A program made the translations under genes and the position numbers. This document shows positions 7,687 to 13,161 of a DNA stretch of 15,804 bases, piece after piece (the first letter of the stretch is position 1; every line of letters starts with the position of its first letter). The DNA lies in contig JACIWP010000039.1 in NCBI GenBank assembly GCA_014360855.1, positions 1 through 15,804 of the forward strand, in the 5' to 3' direction. Under the pieces are notes generated by a model. It was not told where the DNA came from. It saw only the letters and a program-made list of their open reading frames with translations, and made no database searches. The stretch is from Anaerolineae bacterium (GTDB lineage: Bacteria; Chloroflexota; Anaerolineae; JACIWP01).

Positions 7687-8352
7687 ATGGCCCGCGAACG
7701 CAGTAAAATCCGTGTGGTGCTGGTGGAGGATCACCGGTCTATCGCTGAGACCTATCAGGCGGCATTAGAGGCGGCGCCGGAGATCGAATTTGTCGGACAT
7801 GCCATCAACGGCCCGGAAGGCTTGGAGCTTATCCTCCGGGAGCTTCCTGACGTGGCGCTGGTGGACCTGGTGCTCGAGCACAGCGAGTACAACGGGGTGG
7901 AGCTGATCCGCCGGGTGAGGGAACGGGGCCTTCCGACCAAACTGATGGCTATCACCACGTACATTGGCGCGCCCGTCGCCGGCCAGGCCCTCCAGGCCGG
8001 CGCCGATGGACTGCTGGGCCGCTCCCCCAGCATCCGTGATATCATCATGGCCATTCAGCTCGTCCATCACGGCCTGATGGTGCTCGGGCCGCGCGAAGAC
8101 TTTGGTGATTGGTTCAGCGGCTTCCTGATTCACCCCGAGAAAAAGGAATGTCCGCTTACGGAGCGTCAGCTTGAAGTGCTGACATGGGCGGCCCGCGGCT
8201 ATACCAATCAGGAGATCGGCCGGCAGTTGCACATCGCTGAGGGGTCGGTGCGCGCCCACTTCAGCAATATACAGGATAAGCTCGGGGTCTCCGGCCGGCA
8301 GGAGCTGATCCGCCTGGCCATCGAGAACGGATGGATCGAGCGTCCGCGATAG
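7687..8352 (+). CDS. LuxR/NarL-type response regulator
   Basis: 221 residues. Receiver domain at about 8-125: acidic pair Glu14-Asp15 (VLVEDH), phosphoacceptor Asp60 (VALVDLVLEH) and switch Thr90 (MAITTY). The usual invariant Lys of 'GYLLK' is Arg112 here (GADGLLGRSPS). LuxR-type helix-turn-helix at about 156-216: LTERQLEVLTWAARGYTNQEIG, then GSVRAHFSNIQDKLGVSGRQEL. It should bind DNA as a dimer when phosphorylated by the kinase encoded 22 nt upstream. ATG start chosen for the AGGAGGAG site 6-10 nt upstream; an in-frame start at 7570 would overlap the kinase and has no receiver homology. Likely targets are the palindromes in the two flanking spacers (inference). Confidence 0.95.
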   Translation: MARERSKIRVVLVEDHRSIAETYQAALEAAPEIEFVGHAINGPEGLELILRELPDVALVDLVLEHSEYNGVELIRRVRERGLPTKLMAITTYIGAPVAGQALQAGADGLLGRSPSIRDIIMAIQLVHHGLMVLGPREDFGDWFSGFLIHPEKKECPLTERQLEVLTWAARGYTNQEIGRQLHIAEGSVRAHFSNIQDKLGVSGRQELIRLAIENGWIERPR

Positions 8353-8376
8353 GGCGCGCATTTCCCCTATTTGCCG

Positions 8377-8399
8377 GCGCGTACTCCCCGTACGCGTGC
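8377..8399. promoter_or_regulatory. Candidate operator palindrome, second copy of the element at 4690-4712
   Basis: CGCGTAC (8378-8384) and GTACGCG (8390-8396) form a perfect 7-bp dyad around TCCCC. The 23 bp from 8377 match those from 4690 at 18 positions without a gap, including both half-sites (GCGCGTA and CGTACGCG-like). No T-run follows, so it is not a terminator. It lies just after the response regulator gene and upstream of the band-7 gene. A further GTACGCG half-site occurs at 8444-8450. Confidence 0.55.
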
Positions 8400-8511
8400 G
8401 TGTAAGCCTCCTGGGCGGTAGTATGGAATATTCCTCTGCCGCAGTACGCGTTTCCCTTCACGAAAAATCTGCCAACGTTTCGCGAATGAGGGATTGTCAC
8501 GCGTCCCCCTA

Positions 8512-8531
8512 TCACTTATTTATATAAGTGA
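8512..8531. promoter_or_regulatory. AT-rich 20-bp dyad over the presumed -10 of the band-7 promoter
   Basis: Perfect 8-bp arms TCACTTAT and ATAAGTGA around TTAT. It is the most AT-rich stretch of the spacer, and it coincides with the -10 position set by TTGTCA at 8494-8499. This suggests a repressor or activator site, or DNA that melts easily. It is not followed by a T-run. Confidence 0.5.
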
Positions 8532-8636
8532 GAGGAAGACCCGCAGGGGGAGGGTCGCTGGTGGCTGTTGGTTTGCCCGCTGGTGGAGCGCCAGGCAGGT
8601 GGTTCGGGGCCAGCCGGCCCAGAAGGGAGGCGGGCG

Positions 8637-9575
8637 ATGATAACCAGCCGCATGAAATGGATGGTGATGGCGTGCAGCGTCGTCATCGGCGTGAGCGTGT
8701 GTGTGGCGGTTGCCGCCATATTCCCCCAGTTTGTCATGGCGGCCGCTGTGGGGATGGTGGTGGCGGCGGTGGTTCCCCCCATAATGATCGCCGCGGTGTT
8801 CGTGGTTGTCCCTCCCAGTGTCGCCCGGGTGGTGCGGGACGAGACGGGCCGCGTGGTACGCGTTCTGGGGCCGGGGGAGCACCTCGTGATCCCGCCGCTG
8901 GAGCGGCTGAGCGAATCGTTCAGCCTGTGCTGGCAGATCCTGATGCTGGACGATGTCGTGACGCTGGACGCGCACTGCGTCGAGATGGAGGTACAGCTCA
9001 AGGTGCTGTACGTGGTGGACCCGCGCGAGATGCGGAGGGAATGGCGGCAGATCATCCTGGACGCCCTGCATGATGACATGCGGCTGTGGGGGAATTACCT
9101 GCGCGGCATCTTCCTGGAGCAGTTGCAGTTGGTGCTGGCGCGGCGGCCGTCCGAGGAGTGGACAGTGGTCGCCGGCCGGCATGCCCTGCCCGTCTGGCTG
9201 ATAGAGGCAGTCAATGCCAAAGCGGCCGGCACCGGCCTTGCGGTGCAGGATGTGCAGGTGTTCTGGCTGGCGCCGGCGCAGTCGGTGCGCCAGTTCTATC
9301 AGGAGGCCCACCGGCGGGCGGTGACAGCGGCAAGCTGGAGCACGGCGCTGAGGTTCCTGCGGCAAGAGGGTATGGCGGAGTTGACAGAAGAAGCCGAGCG
9401 GATGCGCGATTTGGCGGTGGCGGATGCGCTGGCCGGCCGCAATCATGTGACCCTGCACATGGGGGCTTTGCCCGGCTGGTACGTCCCATCGGGCAATGGC
9501 AACGGTCACGCTCCCGCACCTTCCGAGATCGGCCTCTCACAGCCTTCCGGGCAGAGCGTTCCAGCGGGGAAGTAA
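8637..9575 (+). CDS. Band-7/SPFH domain membrane protein
   Basis: 312 residues. Two hydrophobic helices (about 7-29 and 33-58) are followed directly by the SPFH opening VVVPPSVARVVRDETGRVVRVLGPGEHLVIPPLERL, in which 'G-x-V-x-x-x-GPG-x-x-x-x-PP' is diagnostic. The domain continues to about residue 200, with VEMEVQLKVLYVVDPREM as the 'v.v..v..yrv.Dp' strand. A helical region follows, then a low-complexity Gly/Asn/Pro/Ser tail. SPFH proteins form membrane-bound oligomers that organise membrane domains or control proteases; the exact role is unknown. ATG chosen for AAGGGAGG 6 nt upstream; the frame is open to 8568 but that part has no homology. Alone in its transcription unit, closed by the terminator at 9592-9633. 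Confidence 0.9.
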   Translation: MITSRMKWMVMACSVVIGVSVCVAVAAIFPQFVMAAAVGMVVAAVVPPIMIAAVFVVVPPSVARVVRDETGRVVRVLGPGEHLVIPPLERLSESFSLCWQILMLDDVVTLDAHCVEMEVQLKVLYVVDPREMRREWRQIILDALHDDMRLWGNYLRGIFLEQLQLVLARRPSEEWTVVAGRHALPVWLIEAVNAKAAGTGLAVQDVQVFWLAPAQSVRQFYQEAHRRAVTAASWSTALRFLRQEGMAELTEEAERMRDLAVADALAGRNHVTLHMGALPGWYVPSGNGNGHAPAPSEIGLSQPSGQSVPAGK

Positions 9576-9591
9576 GGAGTACGCGATATCT

Positions 9592-9633
9592 CAAGGTGAC
9601 AGTCATCCCCAGGTGGCTGTCACCTTGTTTTTT
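9592..9633 (+). terminator. Strong intrinsic terminator after the band-7 gene
   Basis: CAAGGTGACAG (9592-9602) pairs perfectly with CTGTCACCTTG (9617-9627), and three inner pairs (one G-U) extend the stem to about 14 bp, with TTTTTT at 9628-9633. It starts 16 nt after the band-7 stop codon. On the opposite strand no T-run follows the hairpin, so it should act only on plus-strand transcription. Confidence 0.93.
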
Positions 9634-9649
9634 GGAGGGAGTGGGCCGT

Positions 9650-9678
9650 TTGCCGGCGCTCAGGTTCTATGCCATAAT
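9650..9678 (+). promoter_or_regulatory. Promoter of the YdjM-like gene, predicting a leaderless mRNA
   Basis: TTGCCG (9650-9655), 17 bp, then CATAAT (9673-9678) preceded by TGC (extended -10). The usual distance from the -10 box to the start site puts transcription initiation at about 9685, the A of the ATG. No Shine-Dalgarno sequence fits between the -10 box and the ATG. Confidence 0.65.
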
Positions 9679-9684
9679 GGCACC

Positions 9685-10245
9685 ATGATATTCCCGGGAC
9701 ACGTGAGCGCGGGGTACCTCACCTCGCATTATCTGCATACCGACCAGCGTACCACCATGCTGGCCGCCGTGTTCCCCGACCTGGTGGACAAGACCGGGCG
9801 GTATATCCTGCGCTGGTCCCCCAGCAGTAGGGTGCCGGCGCATTCCCTGCTGACCGGCGCGCTCACCACGGCGGCGGTGGCACTGCTGACGCGCCGGCGG
9901 CAGGCCGTGGTGGGCTGGGCGGCCGGCTATCTGGTGCATGTCCTCAGCGACCTGGTGGTGGATCACATGGTCGGGGAGGACACCAGCGGAGGATATGCGC
10001 TGTGGCCGCTGACGAAAGTGGACATCCGCCGGCATCCCATCTGGACCAGCTTTCAGCTCTATTCGGTCGGCGTGTGGCTGTTCGAGGCGCTGGTGACGCT
10101 GTGGGCGGTGCTGGTGGCGCGCCGGCGCACCCGCTCCCGCGGGATCATCCTGGGACTTGTGCGCGGTCCCTCCATCCCAGGTAGTGCAGGAGGGCCTGGG
10201 CCAGGGCGCGGCCCAGCAGGAGGCCGTCAGGCGATACGGCGTTGA
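9685..10245 (+). CDS. YdjM/DUF457-type membrane-bound metal-dependent hydrolase
   Basis: 186 residues. Metal-ligand pattern of the family: His6 (MIFPGHVSAG), FPDLVDK with Asp32 and Asp35, Ala-His53-Ser54 (VPAHSLLTG) and HVLSD (His85, Asp89), then DHMVG. Hydrophobic helices are at about 55-68, 74-92 and 125-146. The family (PF04307) is named for an inferred metal-dependent hydrolase activity at the inner membrane; the substrate is not known. The frame is open to 9496, but ATG 9685 begins the homology and matches the leaderless promoter; the longer version would include the terminator hairpin. From about residue 153 on, the sequence is Gly/Pro/Arg-rich and lies opposite the end of the minus-strand hydrolase gene, so this tail is probably not a conserved part. 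Confidence 0.85.
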   Translation: MIFPGHVSAGYLTSHYLHTDQRTTMLAAVFPDLVDKTGRYILRWSPSSRVPAHSLLTGALTTAAVALLTRRRQAVVGWAAGYLVHVLSDLVVDHMVGEDTSGGYALWPLTKVDIRRHPIWTSFQLYSVGVWLFEALVTLWAVLVARRRTRSRGIILGLVRGPSIPGSAGGPGPGRGPAGGRQAIRR

Positions 10246-10981
10246 CATCGTCCGCCGGCTTGCAGAAGGCCGGCTTGGCCTCCAAGTGGAGCGCCGGCAT
10301 GCCCCTGCGCTCCGCCTCTATCAAGGTCACGGTTTGCAGGGCCGATAGCTCCAGGGCTTCCTCTTCCTCGTGCCCATCCCCATGGAAAATCCAGGCATCG
10401 CGGCTCCCCGGTGCTTTCTGGACGCCCCAGGTGTAGCGCCGGCCCAGCGCGGCATCCAGCAGTTGGGCGAAGCGGCGCGCGTCGGCCAGGTGATTATGGC
10501 CGGCGCTCAGCTCCAGCGCCAGCCGGCGGTGCGGCCCGCTCCCGTGGCATTCTAGCAGAAAGCGGGCCGGCTCCGAGAACAATTCCCTGCTGTACGGGCT
10601 TGCGAGGTCCTTGTTGGGGTCATGGGTGGTGGGATGGGCCATGATGACCAGCTTGCAGGGCTCCCCGCGATCGCGCAGAGCGGTGAACGCCACCAGCGCG
10701 TAGGAGGCGGCGTTTTTGTCGGCGTCGCGCGGCGCCGGCCGGCCTTCGGCATCCCGCCGGCGCTCGCAGATGTAGTCCTCCCGCACTTCGGCGTGGTGCG
10801 GGACGCCCAGGAGAACGGCGTAAGGCGGCCGGCCGTGCCGCAGTACCAGCAGACGGTCCCGCGCTTGCAGAAAATCGGCCAGCGCCGGGTGATACTCCCG
10901 CAGGGTCCACAGCTCATCCTGATAGACAATGGTGCGGATCTCGTCGTACGGTGCGGGCGGTTCGGTCATGACGGCCCTCAT
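10145..10981 (-). CDS. N-formylglutamate amidohydrolase-like zinc hydrolase, identity tentative
   Basis: 278 residues. Ordered motifs resemble the FGase/zinc-carboxypeptidase-like fold: LLGVPHHAEV (His62-His63), AHPTTHDPNKD (117-125, like the 'R.v.DlNR' element), Pro-Tyr at 129-130 then FLLECHGSG (142-149, like the 'iDlHs' element), ELSAGHN (157-163) and LHLEAKPAF (232-239, with the late Glu of the 'iEi' strand). FGases remove the formyl group from N-formylglutamate in histidine breakdown, but no hut gene is nearby and several motifs differ, so another amide or ester substrate is quite possible. It is coupled to the oxidoreductase gene by an ATGA overlap (10978-10981). A second ATG at 10969 has GAGGG 5 nt upstream and could be the real start. 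Its 3' end overlaps the convergent YdjM-like gene by 101 nt. Confidence 0.72.
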   Translation of the reverse strand: MRAVMTEPPAPYDEIRTIVYQDELWTLREYHPALADFLQARDRLLVLRHGRPPYAVLLGVPHHAEVREDYICERRRDAEGRPAPRDADKNAASYALVAFTALRDRGEPCKLVIMAHPTTHDPNKDLASPYSRELFSEPARFLLECHGSGPHRRLALELSAGHNHLADARRFAQLLDAALGRRYTWGVQKAPGSRDAWIFHGDGHEEEEALELSALQTVTLIEAERRGMPALHLEAKPAFCKPADDVNAVSPDGLLLGRALAQALLHYLGWRDRAQVPG

Positions 10982-12858
10982 TGGGTGCCGGCCTCGGGAA
11001 GCCAGCCCAGGTCCAGCTCGTGGAGCTTCCAGGGAAGCGGGGCGCCGGTATGGGGGTCCCAGCCCATCATCTGGTAGTAGGTTTGCAGAGCGGCGCGTAT
11101 GGCGTCTGGCGGGATGAATGAACCGGCGAGCGGCCCGTTCCCCAGCGGTTCGAAGAAGCGGGCCGGCGGCGCGTCATCCGCGGCGCGCAGGCCGCAGCGG
11201 GCGTTAAAGACCCGCGCCATGGCGAGCACCCGTTCTCCGACCTCGAGCATTTCGAAGATCGAGAAATCCCAGCCGGTCAGCGCGCACACAATTTCCTGCT
11301 GAGCCTCGATGGAGTAGCTCATGAAGATGCACATGCCCAGGCAGTTCTGGAAGGTGCGGTAGGTGATCCAGCGGCGGGCCATGCGCACCTTGGCCGGCGA
11401 GAGATCGTCGAAACGCAGGGGGCGGTGGATGCCCAGCGGGCGCAGGCCGGCGATATTCTCCGGCGTCTGAAAAGCGTTGTCATGCAGGCTGTGCACATGG
11501 TCCGCGCCGGTGGGGGAGGTGGCATAGCCGAGGTTCAGGGCGAATTTGATGCGCGGGTCGTGCATGGGCACTTCCTGCTTCTTGACGTGCAGGACGTACT
11601 GCTCCGTCCCTCGTCCGATGGCCTGCGCGGCGCGATAGGCGCCCTGCGCCAGGATGTCGCCGAACCCTTCCCGCCGGATGATCTTCTCCAGCATCTGCAA
11701 CACGGCCCGGGCGTTCCCAAAGTTCAGCGGGATGCCGTCCGTGTCGGCCATGGTCAGGAGACCGCGCTCGAAGCATTCCATGGCCCAGGCGATGGTGGCG
11801 CCGGCGCTGATGGTGTCCAGCCCATAGGCATTGCACAGCTCATTGGCCTTGGCGATGGCCGGCAGGTCGTCCACCCCGCACAGCGAGCCGAAGGCGGCGA
11901 TGGTCTCGTACTCCGGCCCGCCGTAGGCCGGCTGAACCTGCCACTCGTCATGCGTCTCGACGATGCGCTTACAGCGCACCGGACAGGCGAAGCAGGTGCC
12001 GCCGCCCTTGAGGATAGTGGCGGCCATGTGCTGGCCGTCAATGCGTTCGGCGCCCTCGAAGACGCCTTCGCGGAAATTGCGCGTGGGGAGGCCGCCGCTG
12101 GCCTGCAAAATGGGCAGAAAGCCCGGGGTGCCGTAATCGTAGCGCAGTTTGAGGACCGGGTCGCCGGCGGCCAGCCGGTCCGCCTGCCAGCGCGCCCACC
12201 GGCGGATCGCCCCAGGATCAGCCAGGGGGAGCGCGCCGGTGCCGCGCACCGCGATGGCGCGCAGTCTTTTAGCGCCCATCACCGCGCCCAGGCCGCAGCG
12301 GCCGGCGGCATGATGGGCATCGTTCAAGACGCAGGCGTTCAGACAGAGCCGCTCGCCGGCCGGCCCGATCTGGCACACCCGCACCCGATCATCCCCCAGC
12401 TCCGCTTTGAGCGCCTCCTCTACCTCGGCAGTGGGCCGGCCCCACAGATGGGCGGCATCGCGCAGTTCCACCTGGTCATCGCGGATCCACAGGTAGACCG
12501 GACGTTCCGCCTGGCCCTCGATGATGATGCCGTCCCAGCCGGCGCGGCGCAGTTCGGCACCGAAGAAGCCGCCGACCTCGGACGCGCCGAATCCGCCGGT
12601 CAAGGGGGATTTGGCGCCGACGATGTTGCGGCCGGCGCCCCCCAGCGGCGCGCCGGTCATCAGGCCGGCGGCAATGATCAGCTTGTTCTCCGGGCCGAGC
12701 GGATCGCAATCCGCCGGCACTTCCGTCAGCAGGACGTAGGCCACTAGGCCCCAGCCGCCCAGGTAGGCGCGGAACCAGGCCTCGTCCAACGGCAGGACCT
12801 CCGTGGTGCCGGCGCTCAGGTTCACGCGCAGGACGCGGCCGAAAAAGCCGTAGGGCAT
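10978..12858 (-). CDS. Tungsten/molybdenum aldehyde:ferredoxin oxidoreductase family protein
   Basis: 626 residues, full length for the AOR family. N-terminal domain: GRVLRVNLSAG, YLGGWGL, then GAPLGGAGRNIVGAKSPLTG (69-88), the pterin/phosphate-binding part. The [4Fe-4S] ligands are CFACPVRC (Cys289, Cys292, Cys296) with a late Cys in NCLGMCIF (Cys510 most likely, Cys506 possible). GGPEYETIAAFGSLCG (313-328) is the conserved Glu-containing stretch near the active site. Enzymes of this family oxidise aldehydes to acids, or run the reverse reaction, with ferredoxin as electron partner and a bis-pterin W or Mo cofactor, in the cytoplasm; the substrate class (AOR, FOR, GOR, BCR-like) cannot be set from sequence by eye. 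ATG with GGAGG 6 nt upstream. It lies 62 nt after the 77-residue gene and 4 nt into the hydrolase gene. Confidence 0.95.
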   Translation of the reverse strand: MPYGFFGRVLRVNLSAGTTEVLPLDEAWFRAYLGGWGLVAYVLLTEVPADCDPLGPENKLIIAAGLMTGAPLGGAGRNIVGAKSPLTGGFGASEVGGFFGAELRRAGWDGIIIEGQAERPVYLWIRDDQVELRDAAHLWGRPTAEVEEALKAELGDDRVRVCQIGPAGERLCLNACVLNDAHHAAGRCGLGAVMGAKRLRAIAVRGTGALPLADPGAIRRWARWQADRLAAGDPVLKLRYDYGTPGFLPILQASGGLPTRNFREGVFEGAERIDGQHMAATILKGGGTCFACPVRCKRIVETHDEWQVQPAYGGPEYETIAAFGSLCGVDDLPAIAKANELCNAYGLDTISAGATIAWAMECFERGLLTMADTDGIPLNFGNARAVLQMLEKIIRREGFGDILAQGAYRAAQAIGRGTEQYVLHVKKQEVPMHDPRIKFALNLGYATSPTGADHVHSLHDNAFQTPENIAGLRPLGIHRPLRFDDLSPAKVRMARRWITYRTFQNCLGMCIFMSYSIEAQQEIVCALTGWDFSIFEMLEVGERVLAMARVFNARCGLRAADDAPPARFFEPLGNGPLAGSFIPPDAIRAALQTYYQMMGWDPHTGAPLPWKLHELDLGWLPEAGTQ

Positions 12859-12920
12859 GCTACACCTCCGATGCCCGGGATCGGGCCAGGTATTTCCCCT
12901 GTGGAGAGGGATGGGCCGGC

Positions 12921-13154
12921 TCAGGCGTGCGGATGAGGATGGGAATGGCCGGCATGCCCCTCCGCCGCCCCACCCAGTTTCTCCAGCGCGGCCTGCAGGG
13001 CCTGGTTCGCGGCTTCCATGTAATGGGCGGCTTCCAGGATGTGCTCACAGCCGGGACAGCCGGAACGGGCCCAGCGCTCAAACTCCGCCGCGTGTTCCGC
13101 GTTGTGCTCGATCCAGTGAGGGATGAGGATGCGCAGTTTTTCGATCTCTTCCAT
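12921..13154 (-). CDS. 77-residue Cys/His-rich small protein, probable metal-binding
   Basis: It begins MEEIEKLRILIPHWIEHNAE and is nearly all helix: two amphipathic helices separated by ARSGCPGCEH (CxxC at 33-36), ending in a His-rich tail HAGHSHPHPHA. Small proteins with the same 'lipHWieHN.eHa.ef..Wa' opening are, as I recall, widespread in anaerobes and often near metal or cofactor genes, but their role is not known to me. Cys and His placement suggests Ni, Zn, Co or W/Mo handling (inference). Start chosen by homology; GGAG is about 11 nt upstream, and the ATG is 7 nt after the stop of the hybrid kinase, so the gene is translationally linked to it. The same frame is open upstream to 13445, but that part is only a shadow of the kinase. 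Confidence 0.82.
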   Translation of the reverse strand: MEEIEKLRILIPHWIEHNAEHAAEFERWARSGCPGCEHILEAAHYMEAANQALQAALEKLGGAAEGHAGHSHPHPHA

Positions 13155-13161
13155 TGGCGTT

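Larger units (their letters stand above)
8353..8636 (+). promoter_or_regulatory. Structured 284-bp spacer upstream of the band-7 gene
   Basis: No convincing coding sequence. It holds, in order: the operator-like dyad at 8377-8399; GGAATATTCC (8425-8434), a perfect palindrome inside a larger imperfect dyad GCGGTAG/CTGCCGC (8415-8442); a -35-like TTGTCA at 8494-8499 with a weak TATTTA 17 bp later at 8517-8522; and an AT-rich dyad TCACTTAT/ATAAGTGA (8512-8519 and 8524-8531) that covers this -10 region. The last 20 bp contain AAGGGAGG, the ribosome binding site for the next gene. The promoter assignment is tentative. Confidence 0.5.

Noticed and set aside
8378..8396. Hairpin after the response regulator as a transcription terminator
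   Set aside because: The stem is GC-rich, but no T-run follows on either strand.
8261..8515. 84-codon minus-strand frame covering the spacer before the band-7 gene
   Set aside because: It begins inside the spacer, runs into the regulator gene and has no ribosome binding site or motif; the stretch is better explained by regulatory dyads.
8520..9509. 329-codon minus-strand open frame opposite the band-7 gene
   Set aside because: Extremely His/Pro/Arg-rich reading of the opposite strand of an SPFH gene; no start context and no family pattern.
11425..12747. 440-codon plus-strand open frame opposite the oxidoreductase gene
   Set aside because: The minus strand holds a full AOR protein with its cluster cysteines. 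The plus frame has no recognisable motif or ribosome binding site.
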